Source: Gammaproteobacteria bacterium UBA2168 (GTDB taxonomy: Bacteria > Pseudomonadota > Gammaproteobacteria > Pseudomonadales > Azotimanducaceae). From it: a DNA stretch of 16,553 bases. A model generated the notes under the pieces. That model was not told the DNA's origin and did no database searches. It saw only the letters and a program-made list of their open reading frames with translations. The translations under genes and the position numbers were made by a program. The stretch covers positions 1 to 16,553 of the forward strand of contig DCWG01000081.1 in assembly GCA_002327525.1 (NCBI GenBank), read 5' to 3'. Position 1 is the first letter of the stretch, and each line of letters begins with the position of its first letter. Of the stretch, positions 1-7,137 are shown piece by piece.

Positions 1-1464
1 CTCGATCGGGCCACTGCCCTCGCCATCGATTGTGACCTGCTGCTCGGATACCTCGACACGGGCAACACAACGCTGATCAGCCTCGCGACTCGAGAGCAGG
101 TCGAAGTCGATCAGGCGGTAGGGGCCGCTCTGCACCACGTACTCGTCCAGCAGCGCCTTGTAGATCTCATCCACCTTGATCTCACGATCGAGGCGCTCAG
201 TCAGCGCCTGCACGATGGGACTGAATTGCATCAGCATTTCCCGCGGCAGCGCGATGCCGTAGAACTCTTCCAGCAGAAAAGCGGCGCCCGCCTTGCCGGA
301 TTGCGAATTGACGCGCACGGTCTCCTTGTACGACGAGCCCACATCGGCCGGATCGATAGGCAGATAGGGTACTTCCCAGTGCTCGCGATCCACCCTCGCC
401 ATACCCTTTTTAATCGCATCCTGGTGCGAACCGGAGAAGGCCGTGAACACCAGATCTCCCGCATACGGGTGGCGCTCCGGGACCGCCAGCTTGTTCACCG
501 ACTCTACCACTTCACGGATGCTCGGCATCTCGGAAAAATCGAGCATCGGATCCACCCCCTGGCTGAACATGTTCATCGCCATCGTGACAATGTCGCAGTT
601 GCCCGTACGCTCACCGTTGCCGAATAGCGTCCCCTCCACGCGCTCGGCGCCCGCCATGAGCGCAAGCTCAGTGGCCGCGATGCCGGTACCACGATCGTTG
701 TGTGTGTGCAGGCTGATCACGGCAGCGCTGCGCAGGGGGAAGTTGCGGCAGAAGAACTCGATCTGATCCGCGTAGATGTTGGGTGTCGCCATCTCCACGG
801 TGGACGGCAGGTTGATGATCATGGGCTCAGTGGGGGTCGCACCCCAGGTCTCGCCCACCGCCGTGCAGATGTCCACCGCGAAATCGAGCTCGGTGCCCGT
901 GAAGCTCTCCGGGGAGTACTCAAACGTGATGTTGGAATCGAGGTTCTGCAGTCCCTGGCGCACCAGTTGTGTGCCTTTCACGGCGAGATCGATTATGCCT
1001 TCCCGACCCGACTCGAACACCACGCGGCGCTGCAGTTCGGAAGTCGAGTTGTACAGATGAAAGATCACGCTGGGAGCACCCTGCAGTGCCTCCACGGACC
1101 GCTCGATCAGTTCGGCTCGTGCCTGACAGAGAATCTGCACCGTGACCCCATCGGGAATGCGGTCTTCCTCGACGATTCGACGGATGAAATCGAAGTCGGG
1201 CTGGGACGCCGCGGGAAAGCCAACCTCAATTTCGGCAAAGCCCACCTCGATCAGCAGATCCCACAGCTTGAGCTTCTCCTCGACGTTCATCGGATCGATC
1301 AGGGCCTGATTGCCGTCGCGCAGATCCACACTGCACCAACGCGGTGCCTGTTCGATGATCTTGCCCGGCCACTGACGATCAGGTAGATCGATGCGCTCGA
1401 AAGCCCGATACTTTCGAAACGGCATTTTACCGGCTGCTCTGGGTGTAAACGTCCACTCGCTCAT
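1..1464 (-). CDS. leuA: 2-isopropylmalate synthase, long type, 3' end cut by window edge
   Basis: Condenses acetyl-CoA with 2-oxoisovalerate to 2-isopropylmalate, the first committed step of leucine synthesis in the cytoplasm. Reading back from the ATG at 1464 gives 488 uninterrupted codons to the left edge. Visible motifs are the N-terminal DLRDGNQAL (residues 47-55, with the D50 metal ligand), HTHNDRG (253-259, with metal ligands H253 and H255) and GNGERTGNCD (282-291). The opening (MSEWTFTPRAAGKMPFRKYR) marks the long actinobacterial/yeast/Pseudomonas-type enzyme of roughly 550-600 residues, not the E. coli type. The start of the C-terminal leucine-sensing domain is visible and the rest lies outside. 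A TGAGG ribosome binding site sits 9 nt before the ATG. The leader region upstream suggests leucine-dependent attenuation on top of feedback inhibition. The family is certain; the C-terminus is unseen. Confidence 0.97.
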   Translation of the reverse strand, partial: MSEWTFTPRAAGKMPFRKYRAFERIDLPDRQWPGKIIEQAPRWCSVDLRDGNQALIDPMNVEEKLKLWDLLIEVGFAEIEVGFPAASQPDFDFIRRIVEEDRIPDGVTVQILCQARAELIERSVEALQGAPSVIFHLYNSTSELQRRVVFESGREGIIDLAVKGTQLVRQGLQNLDSNITFEYSPESFTGTELDFAVDICTAVGETWGATPTEPMIINLPSTVEMATPNIYADQIEFFCRNFPLRSAAVISLHTHNDRGTGIAATELALMAGAERVEGTLFGNGERTGNCDIVTMAMNMFSQGVDPMLDFSEMPSIREVVESVNKLAVPERHPYAGDLVFTAFSGSHQDAIKKGMARVDREHWEVPYLPIDPADVGSSYKETVRVNSQSGKAGAAFLLEEFYGIALPREMLMQFSPIVQALTERLDREIKVDEIYKALLDEYVVQSGPYRLIDFDLLSSREADQRCVARVEVSEQQVTIDGEGSGPIE

Positions 1465-1480
1465 GCGCGCAATCCTCACG

Positions 1481-1546
1481 GTTGTGCTTGCCTGGTTTTG
1501 GCTTGGATCTGGGTGTTCTGGGTGGGCCGTGTGCCCTGGGGTTTAG
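1481..1546 (-). promoter_or_regulatory. C-rich, G-poor leader segment before leuA (possible Rho utilisation site)
   Basis: Between the leader-peptide stop codon and the leuA ribosome binding site, the transcribed strand holds about 28 C against 11 G and only about 2 U in 66 nt (counted by eye). Such C-over-G, unstructured RNA is the known signature of Rho loading sites. No U-tract follows any hairpin here, so a classical intrinsic attenuator is not visible. Assigning Rho-dependent attenuation is inference. Confidence 0.35.
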
Positions 1547-1551
1547 TTAAT

Positions 1552-1568
1552 TGCCAGCTATGCCGGCA
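1552..1568 (-). other. RNA hairpin spanning the leader-peptide stop codon
   Basis: The transcribed strand reads TGCCGGC-ATA-GCTGGCA, a 7-bp stem (one G-U pair) with a 3-nt loop. It covers the last Leu codon and the TAG stop of the leucine-rich leader peptide. A ribosome stalled on the Leu codons, or paused at the stop, would block this stem. The 5' arm (CCGGC core) could alternatively pair with CCGGC at about 1613-1617 inside the leader. It is followed by AATTAACTAAA, not a U-run, so it is not an ordinary terminator. Confidence 0.45.
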
Positions 1569-1653
1569 GTAGCAGCAGACCAAGCAGACCCGTCAGCGCG
1601 CGCAGGAGCGCCGCCGGAGCGAGGGTCTCAGAAATGGTGGGTTGGGTGTTCAC
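1558..1653 (-). CDS. leuL: leuA leader (attenuator) peptide, 31 aa, leucine-rich
   Basis: A GTG-initiated reading frame ends in TAG and encodes 31 residues, of which 10 are leucine (positions 11, 16, 17, 20, 23, 24 and 26-29). The end reads LTGLLGLLLLPA-stop. A cluster of codons for the pathway's own end product, just upstream of leuA and downstream of a promoter, is the known hallmark of amino-acid attenuator peptides such as enterobacterial leuL. Ribosome stalling on the Leu codons when charged tRNA-Leu is scarce would derepress leuA. A stop codon lies in frame 12 nt upstream of the GTG and no ATG or TTG is available, so GTG is the only plausible start. There is no Shine-Dalgarno sequence, and the predicted transcript starts within about 2 nt of the GTG, so translation would be leaderless. 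Function is inferred from position and codon content. Confidence 0.65.
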   Translation of the reverse strand: MNTQPTISETLAPAALLRALTGLLGLLLLPA

Positions 1654-1661
1654 AGCGCGCG

Positions 1662-1690
1662 ACTATAGGCCACCCGGGCCTGCCGGGCAA
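1662..1690 (-). promoter_or_regulatory. Promoter for the leuA leader transcript
   Basis: On the minus strand TTGCCC (1690-1685, 4/6 to the -35 consensus) and TATAGT (1667-1662, 5/6 to the -10) are separated by exactly 17 bp. The predicted start is at about 1655-1653, coinciding with the GTG of the leucine-rich leader peptide. Confidence 0.6.
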
Positions 1691-1712
1691 GTGGCCTGCA
1701 CCTCACACCAAT

Positions 1713-1745
1713 TACCATCCAGCTACCATCCAGCTACCATCCAGC
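1713..1745. repeat. Three perfect tandem copies of an 11-bp unit
   Basis: TACCATCCAGC is repeated three times without interruption or mismatch (1713-1723, 1724-1734, 1735-1745). The array lies about 23 bp upstream of the leuA -35 box and beyond the yrdA stop codon. The 11-bp period is close to one DNA helical turn, so the copies would lie on the same face, as in an activator-binding array. A chance slippage expansion is equally possible. Confidence 0.6.
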
Positions 1746-1814
1746 GACGCGCACATTGACGATGCGCCTCTGGCCGCTCTCAGGCTGGTGCCAGTGTCGC
1801 TCCCATCCCCGCCG

Positions 1815-2351
1815 TCAAGGACGATCGACCTCATCCTGAGGAATCAGTTTCTCGCGAAACCACCGGCCATTTGCCACGTAGTTTGCCGAATTATCGTGGA
1901 ATACCTGCATCTCCTCGTCGGTCAGTGTCTTGACTACTTTTCCGGGGGAGCCCAGCACCATGGAATTGTCCGGAATCTCCTTACCCTCGGTCACCAGCGC
2001 ATTGGCGCCAATCACACAGTTGCGGCCGATCCTGGCGCCGTTCAACACGATGGCGCCCATGCCGATCAGACTGCCCTCACCGACGGTACAGCCATGTAAC
2101 ACCACCTGGTGCCCCACCGTGACGTTGTCCCCGACCACCAGCGCAAAGCCGGGGTCGGTATGCAGGATGGCGCAATCCTGAACATTGCTGCCTTCGCCAA
2201 CGACGATCGGTTCCTTGTCGCCCCGGATCACCGCGTTGCACCACACGCTTGCGTTGTGCTTCAGCGTCACACTGCCGATCACTGACGCACTGTCAGCTAT
2301 GAAATAGTCGCCTTGCGCCACGACTCTGCGGTCCTCCAGCTGATAAATCAC
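1815..2351 (-). CDS. yrdA: Gamma-class carbonic anhydrase-like hexapeptide-repeat protein
   Basis: The 178-residue protein has the hexapeptide-repeat pattern of a left-handed beta-helix (about residues 15-135) and a short C-terminal helix, as in YrdA/PaaY proteins and the Cam carbonic anhydrase. The three zinc-binding histidines expected of this fold are present: H64 (in LHTDPG), H81 and H86 (in VGHQVVLHG). It is probably a cytoplasmic trimer. Catalytic CO2 hydration is plausible but not established for most bacterial YrdA homologues, and relatives include acyl-transferase-like enzymes. The start is GTG, with GGAG 8 nt upstream. The gene precedes the leuA leader on the same strand but leuA has its own promoter. 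I see no convincing promoter or terminator for yrdA itself. Confidence 0.88.
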   Translation of the reverse strand: MIYQLEDRRVVAQGDYFIADSASVIGSVTLKHNASVWCNAVIRGDKEPIVVGEGSNVQDCAILHTDPGFALVVGDNVTVGHQVVLHGCTVGEGSLIGMGAIVLNGARIGRNCVIGANALVTEGKEIPDNSMVLGSPGKVVKTLTDEEMQVFHDNSANYVANGRWFREKLIPQDEVDRP

Positions 2352-2381
2352 GGTTAGGTCTCCAGACTCAGGTTCATTCGA

Positions 2382-2411
2382 TTCACAATTCCGTTACACC
2401 CCACCTCTAAT
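2382..2411 (+). promoter_or_regulatory. Possible promoter for the DUF3135-type gene
   Basis: TTCACA (2382-2387, 5/6 to the -35 consensus) and TCTAAT (2406-2411, 5/6 to the -10) are separated by 18 bp, giving a start at about 2418 and a leader of about 50 nt. The leader contains a small inverted repeat, ACTCG-GGCG-CGAGT (2412-2425). It is a pattern match only. Confidence 0.45.
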
Positions 2412-2467
2412 ACTCGGGCGCGAGTGCGCGCATAGTACCGGGGATCGGAGATTAAGTGACATGATTC

Positions 2468-2827
2468 ATGAGAGCACGCCTACCAGCGTTTGATGTACTG
2501 GTGGACATGGCTCGTAACGACCCACACGGATTAGAGGCGTTACGTACCCGTCTGACTCGACAGGTGATCGAAACCGCCAGCAACGATATAGCCCGCCGCC
2601 GCCTGGAGGGTCTGCAGTTCAAGGTCGAGGCGGAGCGCAAGAAAGCGCGCACACCCCTTGCCGCCTGCGTGCGCATCTCCGAAATGATGTGCCGTTCGCT
2701 CGCAGAACTGCACAAGTCCATGGTCGCCCCGGAGAAATGCCGTCAGACCGTCTCGGTCGAAGTGTCGACCTCGAACGTCGTTTCCCTGCTCGCGTTGCGC
2801 GACCCCAAGGATGCCGTCATCGGCTGA
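2468..2827 (+). CDS. Small DUF3135-family protein of unknown function
   Basis: The 119-residue protein opens with LPAFDVLVDMARNDPHGLEA and continues with a basic helical region (RRRLEGLQFKVEAERKKA, then TPLAACVRISEMM at about residues 62-74). I recognise this pattern as the DUF3135 family, found mainly in gammaproteobacteria. It has no signal peptide and no membrane segment, and is probably a soluble, mostly helical cytoplasmic protein. The last 25-30 residues look non-conserved. The function is unknown. The ATG at 2468 is the only start in frame, because a TGA lies at 2462-2464. The nearest GGAG (2447-2450) is 17 nt away, too far to be a normal ribosome binding site, so initiation may be weak or helped by the tiny frame beginning at 2461. 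The gene converges on purL with a 9-nt gap. Confidence 0.78.
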   Translation: MRARLPAFDVLVDMARNDPHGLEALRTRLTRQVIETASNDIARRRLEGLQFKVEAERKKARTPLAACVRISEMMCRSLAELHKSMVAPEKCRQTVSVEVSTSNVVSLLALRDPKDAVIG

Positions 2828-2831
2828 GGAT

Positions 2832-2849
2832 ACTCGCTAACATGCGAGT
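2832..2849. other. Hairpin between the convergent DUF3135-type gene and purL
   Basis: ACTCGC-TAACAT-GCGAGT is a perfect 6-bp inverted repeat that includes the purL stop codon and begins 5 nt after the stop of the opposing gene. It could serve as a weak bidirectional terminator, but neither side carries a real T-run, so termination strength is doubtful. Confidence 0.4.
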
Positions 2850-5800
2850 GCTGCTCTTGCATTGCGGAACAGGCGCATCCAGGGTCCGTCCTCTCCCCAG
2901 CTCTCATCCGCCCACCCGTTCGTACAGCTGCGAAAGGCACGCTCCGGATGCGGCATCATCGCAAGCACACGGCCTTCCGCCGCTGTCACGCCCGCCAAAC
3001 CCTCCGGTGCCCCGTTGGGATTCGCTGGATAGCGCATGGTCGGCGCGTGGTGGTTGTCCACGTACTGGAGAACCACATCACCGGCGGCATCCAGGGTGCT
3101 CAGATGCGCGTGACCGGCGAACTCCGCACGGCCCTCACCGTGCGCCACGGGCGCCGGGATAACGCTTCCGGACATACCGGTCAACCAGGGTGACGGGCTT
3201 GCGTTGACTTGCACGAGAACGTTGCGACCCTCGAACTGTTCAGAGGCATTGCGCACGAAACGCGGCCAGTACGAGGCACCGGGGATGAGGTCCTTGAGTT
3301 GCGCGAGCATCTGACAACCGTTGCAGATGCCGAGCACCAGCCGATCGTCCTCGAAGTAGCGCTGCATCGCATCACGCAAACGTGGGTGAAACAGCACGCT
3401 TTTTGCCCAACCGCCGCCGCCACCCAGCACGTCCCCATAAGAGAAACCACCGCAGGCGGCCAGCGCCGGAAAGTCCGCGAGCTGCACCTCGCCGCTCAAC
3501 AGATCACTCATGTGCACGTCCACGGCCTCGAACCCGGCACGATCGAACGCCGCCGCCATCTCGACCTGGCCATTCACGCCCTGCTCGCGCAACACGGCAA
3601 CACGCGGACGTTCGCGGCCGATGAGAATGCCGAGATCATCGTTGACATCAAAGCCGATTTGCGCGGTGAAACCAGGATCGTCCGCCGTGATCGAAGCGAA
3701 CTCCTGTTCAGCGCACTGAGGATTATCCCGCAGGCTCTGCATGCGAAAGCTGGTCTCGGCCCAACACCTCTCAAGTTCGGCACGCGTGGCGCGGAACGCG
3801 ACCTCGCCCCGATGCGCGACTTCCAGCGTTTCGTCGTTGCCAACCCACCCCAGATCCACACAACGCACCCCTTCCAAGGCGCTGATGACGGTGTCGACAT
3901 CATCCTCGGCGACCTGCACGACGACGCCGAGCTCTTCGGCGAACAGGGCCGCCAGCAGATCCTCCTCCTCGATGTTTATCCGCCAGCCCACCCGACCGGC
4001 AAACGCCATCTCCGCGAGCGTGGCCAGCAGCCCGCCGTCGGAGCGATCGTGGTAGGCGAGCAAACGCCCGTCGCGACGCAACGCCTGCACTGCGTTCAAC
4101 GCCGACGCGAGCAGTCGTGCGTCATCCACGTTTGGACACACATCCCCCAGTTGTCCGCACACTTGCGCGAGCGCGCTCCCCCCAAGGCGATTGCGGCCGC
4201 CACCGAGATCGACCAGTAACAGCCTGGAAGGTACACGCCGCAGCACCGGTGTCAGGGTCAGGCGCGCATCTTCAATGGGCGCGAACGCGGACACGATTAG
4301 CGTCATCGGCGAACTCACCTCGCGCTCTACCCCCGCCTCGTCGGTCCAGGCCGTGCGCATGGACAGACTGTCCTTGCCTACCGGAATGGCGATGCCGAGT
4401 GCCGGGCAGAGCTCCATGCCGACAGCGTGAACCGCATCGAAAAGCGCCTGCTCCTCCGCATTCTCGCCCGCTGCCGCCATCCAGTTAGCAGACAGCACCA
4501 CGCGCGCAAGGTCGTTCACGTCGCTGGCATACAGGTTGGTCAGAGCCTCACCCACCGCCATGCGCGCCGACGCTGCTGCATCGATCAGGGCCAGTGGAGA
4601 GCGCTCGCCCATGGCGAACGCCTCGCCCTGATAGGTCGTGAATCCACCGAGCGTCACTGCCACGTCGCTCACCGGCAACTGCCAGGGTCCGACCATCTGT
4701 TCACGACCGACCAGACCCGTGATGCTGCGATCGCCAATCGTAATCAGAAAGCGCTTGCTCGCGACCGCCGGAAAGCGCAGCACACGGCCCACGGCCTCAG
4801 CAATATCGATGTCGAAATCGAGCGCCGCGCGTGCCACGCGCCGGCGTTCGAACGAGCGTTCCATACGCGGCGGTTTACCAAACAGCACCGACAGCGGCAG
4901 ATCCACCGGCACGTCCTCGAACGCCTCATCGGTGACCAGTAGCGATTTTTCCGCCGTGGAGTGCCCGACCACGGCGTATGGACAGCGTTCCCGACTACAG
5001 ATCCTCTCGAAACGTTCCAGCGCACCTGGCGCGATACCGAGAACATAGCGCTCCTGAGCCTCGTTGCACCAGATCTCGTGAGGCGCCATGCCCGGATCCG
5101 CGTTCGGGACCTTGCGTAATTCGAAGTGCCCGCCCGCACCAGCATCTTTCACCAGTTCAGGCAACGCGTTTGAGAGCCCGCCCGCGCCCACGTCGTGAAT
5201 CAGCAGAATGGGATTACCCGCGCCGAGCGCGATACAGCGGTCGATCACCTCCTGGCAGCGGCGCTCCATTTCCGGGTTGTCGCGCTGTACGGAGGCAAAG
5301 TCGAGATCCGATGTGCTCACGCCCGAGGCCATGCTCGATGCCGCCCCACCACCGAGTCCGATCAGCATGGCGGGCCCACCCAGCACGACGAGATGCGTAC
5401 CGGGCGGGAAGTCCTGCGCATGCACGTGCTCGGCACGCACGTTGCCCACCCCTCCGGCGATCATGATCGGTTTGTGGTAGCCCCATACCCTGCCAGAGTG
5501 GCCGTCATCAGCCTGTTCGAAGGTGCGGAAATAACCAGTCAGCGCTGGGCGACCGTACTCGTTATTGAAAGCCGCACCACCGATCGGCCCCTCGAGCATG
5601 ATTTCGAGTGCGGACACCATGCGGTCAGGTTTGCCCGTGTGAACTTCCCACGGTTGCCCGAAGTCCGGCAGGTTGAGGTGTGAGGTAGTGAACCCGGTGA
5701 GGCCAGCCTTAGGCTTAGAGCCCCTGCCGACCGCGCCTTCGTCGCGTATCTCCCCCCCGGAACCGGTTGCCGCCCCCGGGTAAGGCGCGATACCCGTGGG

Positions 5801-6676
5801 ATGATTGTGCGTTTCCACCTTCATCAGTACGTGTACGTCTTCTGCCTCGAAGCCGTACACTCGTTTATCGTCGTCAACCAGGAACCGGTCGTTGTGAAAA
5901 CCCTCGATCACAGCGGCGTTGTCGGCATAAGCACTGAGAATTCCGGCGCCGTTGATCTGCCGGTGCGTGTTGCGGATCATGTCGAAAAGTGTGGCCTCCT
6001 GCGCCTCGCCATCGATCCGCCAGCTCGCGTTGAATATCTTGTGTCGGCAGTGCTCGGAGTTCGCCTGCGCGAACATCATCAACTCCACATCGGTGGGATC
6101 CCGTTCGAGGTCGAGGTAGGCGCCCACCAAGTATTCGATCTCGTCAGTGGAGAGCGCGAGCCCCATCTCCACATTCGCGGCACTGAGCGCCGCCCCGCCC
6201 CCTCGCAGCAGCGGCACCCGAGTCAGTGGCCGTGGCTCGAGTTCCTGAAACACGGTGCCCAGCTCGTCCTCTGCCACCAGCCGCTCCGTCATGCGGTCGA
6301 AGAGCATCGCCAGTTCCGTATCGCACAAATCACGATCCGCGTACCAGCGAACACCGCGCTCGACACGCCGTACACTATCGAGCTCACAGATCGCGAAGAT
6401 GTCGCTCGCCTTGCTCGACCAGGGTGAGATGGTGCCGAGTCGTGGCACCACCGTGGCCACGAGCATCCCGGAGCGTACCGGCAGCCCCTGGCGCGGGCCG
6501 TAGTCGAGTAGTGCCCGGGCCCGGGAGTGCTCTTCATCGGCAAGGGGTGCATCGAGATCCAGCAGGTGCACGAACTGAGCGTAGAGCTCTGCCGGTTCCG
6601 CGAGACGCTCGGTGACTTTTTTCAGCCGGAAACGGGAAAGCGCCGGGGGTCCATCGAGCGCCAGAAGCTCACTCAA
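2837..6676 (-). CDS. purL: Phosphoribosylformylglycinamidine synthase (single-chain)
   Basis: Converts FGAR, glutamine and ATP to FGAM, the fourth step of de novo purine synthesis in the cytoplasm. This is the large fused form: an N-terminal domain, a linker, two PurM-like ATPase halves and a C-terminal glutaminase. Clear landmarks include WSSKASDI, MFAQANSEHCRHKIF, VETHNHPTGI, GSGGEIRDEGAVGRGSKPKA and DFASVQRDNPEMERRCQEV. The glutaminase triad is Cys1121 (GICNGCQM), His1243 and Glu1245 (PHPER). I place the start at a TTG (6676) because AAGGAG lies 8 nt upstream and the TTG overlaps the tadA stop codon as TTGA, giving 1279 residues. An ATG at 6718 would add 14 residues lying inside tadA with no good ribosome binding site. 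It is the last gene of the guaB-guaA-tadA-purL run and is presumably translationally coupled to tadA. Confidence 0.97.
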   Translation of the reverse strand: MSELLALDGPPALSRFRLKKVTERLAEPAELYAQFVHLLDLDAPLADEEHSRARALLDYGPRQGLPVRSGMLVATVVPRLGTISPWSSKASDIFAICELDSVRRVERGVRWYADRDLCDTELAMLFDRMTERLVAEDELGTVFQELEPRPLTRVPLLRGGGAALSAANVEMGLALSTDEIEYLVGAYLDLERDPTDVELMMFAQANSEHCRHKIFNASWRIDGEAQEATLFDMIRNTHRQINGAGILSAYADNAAVIEGFHNDRFLVDDDKRVYGFEAEDVHVLMKVETHNHPTGIAPYPGAATGSGGEIRDEGAVGRGSKPKAGLTGFTTSHLNLPDFGQPWEVHTGKPDRMVSALEIMLEGPIGGAAFNNEYGRPALTGYFRTFEQADDGHSGRVWGYHKPIMIAGGVGNVRAEHVHAQDFPPGTHLVVLGGPAMLIGLGGGAASSMASGVSTSDLDFASVQRDNPEMERRCQEVIDRCIALGAGNPILLIHDVGAGGLSNALPELVKDAGAGGHFELRKVPNADPGMAPHEIWCNEAQERYVLGIAPGALERFERICSRERCPYAVVGHSTAEKSLLVTDEAFEDVPVDLPLSVLFGKPPRMERSFERRRVARAALDFDIDIAEAVGRVLRFPAVASKRFLITIGDRSITGLVGREQMVGPWQLPVSDVAVTLGGFTTYQGEAFAMGERSPLALIDAAASARMAVGEALTNLYASDVNDLARVVLSANWMAAAGENAEEQALFDAVHAVGMELCPALGIAIPVGKDSLSMRTAWTDEAGVEREVSSPMTLIVSAFAPIEDARLTLTPVLRRVPSRLLLVDLGGGRNRLGGSALAQVCGQLGDVCPNVDDARLLASALNAVQALRRDGRLLAYHDRSDGGLLATLAEMAFAGRVGWRINIEEEDLLAALFAEELGVVVQVAEDDVDTVISALEGVRCVDLGWVGNDETLEVAHRGEVAFRATRAELERCWAETSFRMQSLRDNPQCAEQEFASITADDPGFTAQIGFDVNDDLGILIGRERPRVAVLREQGVNGQVEMAAAFDRAGFEAVDVHMSDLLSGEVQLADFPALAACGGFSYGDVLGGGGGWAKSVLFHPRLRDAMQRYFEDDRLVLGICNGCQMLAQLKDLIPGASYWPRFVRNASEQFEGRNVLVQVNASPSPWLTGMSGSVIPAPVAHGEGRAEFAGHAHLSTLDAAGDVVLQYVDNHHAPTMRYPANPNGAPEGLAGVTAAEGRVLAMMPHPERAFRSCTNGWADESWGEDGPWMRLFRNARAALAC

Positions 6677-7137
6677 AGCCGTTTCTCCTTGAAAAATGCC
6701 GATATCACAGACGCGCACTGTTCACCCAGCACGCCTCCCGTCACCTGTACCCGATGGTTCATGGCAGGATGATCCAACACGTTGGTCCGGCTCGATACCG
6801 CTCCGGCCTTGGGTTCCCCTGCTCCATACACCAGACGAGCGACGCGCGCATGCACGATGGCGCCCGCGCACATGGTGCAGGGTTCCACCGTCGCATATAG
6901 CGTGGTGCCAGGCAGGCGATAGTTGCCAAGTTTCGATGCACCGTCGCGCAGGGCGGCGATTTCTGCGTGCGCGGTGGGATCGCTGTCCGTGATGGTGCAG
7001 TTGTACCCCTCACCGACCGCCTGGTCATCCAGAACCAACACTGCTCCAACGGGCACTTCATCGTGTCCGGCGGCACGTTTGGCAAGTTGCAGTGCAACCA
7101 TCATCCAGCGTTCGTCCTGTGGCTGCACTACTCCCAT
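6673..7137 (-). CDS. tadA: tRNA-specific adenosine deaminase
   Basis: Deaminates adenosine 34 of tRNA-Arg(ACG) to inosine so that one tRNA reads three arginine codons. The 154-residue protein has the full zinc deaminase signature at the same positions as the E. coli enzyme: H57-A-E59 (zinc ligand and catalytic Glu) and P86-C87-x-x-C90. Family motifs [13 protein letters not shown] and the DHPAMNHR segment are also present. The ATG at 7137 overlaps the guaA stop region by 10 nt and has no Shine-Dalgarno sequence, so translation probably depends on coupling to guaA. The gene is sandwiched between guaA and purL, with its stop codon overlapping the purL start. It is slightly shorter at the C-terminus than E. 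coli TadA. The assignment is secure. Confidence 0.97.
   Translation of the reverse strand: MGVVQPQDERWMMVALQLAKRAAGHDEVPVGAVLVLDDQAVGEGYNCTITDSDPTAHAEIAALRDGASKLGNYRLPGTTLYATVEPCTMCAGAIVHARVARLVYGAGEPKAGAVSSRTNVLDHPAMNHRVQVTGGVLGEQCASVISAFFKEKRL
6685..6690 (-). promoter_or_regulatory. Ribosome binding site that decides the purL start
   Basis: AAGGAG, a perfect Shine-Dalgarno core, lies 8 nt before the TTG at 6676 and inside the last codons of tadA. It supports TTG over the upstream ATG at 6718 as the purL start. Confidence 0.8.

Larger units (their letters stand above)
1465..1814. other. 350-base leuA upstream region, overview
   Basis: Apart from the leucine-rich leader peptide, hairpin, promoter and 11-bp repeats annotated separately, positions 1746-1814 (just after the yrdA stop) show only a minor inverted repeat (CTGG-CA-CCAG) and no T-run terminator. 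I see no other gene on either strand; a plus-strand open frame beginning at 1551 crosses the whole region and runs into yrdA antisense, so I treat it as spurious. Confidence 0.5.

Noticed and set aside
1511..1541. Four G-runs on the plus strand that could form a G-quadruplex
   Set aside because: Loops would be 6, 1 and 11 nt and the G-runs are simply the complement of the C-rich leuA leader, which is better explained as unstructured RNA.
1551..2099. A 182-codon plus-strand open frame across the leuA upstream region into yrdA
   Set aside because: Over half is antisense to yrdA, and the rest covers the leuA promoter, repeats and leader peptide; there is no ribosome binding site and no domain.
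3410..3430. PurL glutaminase motif reads GDVLGGGGGW where E. coli has GDVLGAGEGW
   Set aside because: The catalytic triad is intact and this glycine-rich turn likely tolerates the change, so there is no case for loss of function.
3209..4219. A 336-codon plus-strand open frame antisense to purL
   Set aside because: It lies wholly within purL, shows no recognisable motif and has the low-complexity HHR/Q-rich composition of an antisense shadow.
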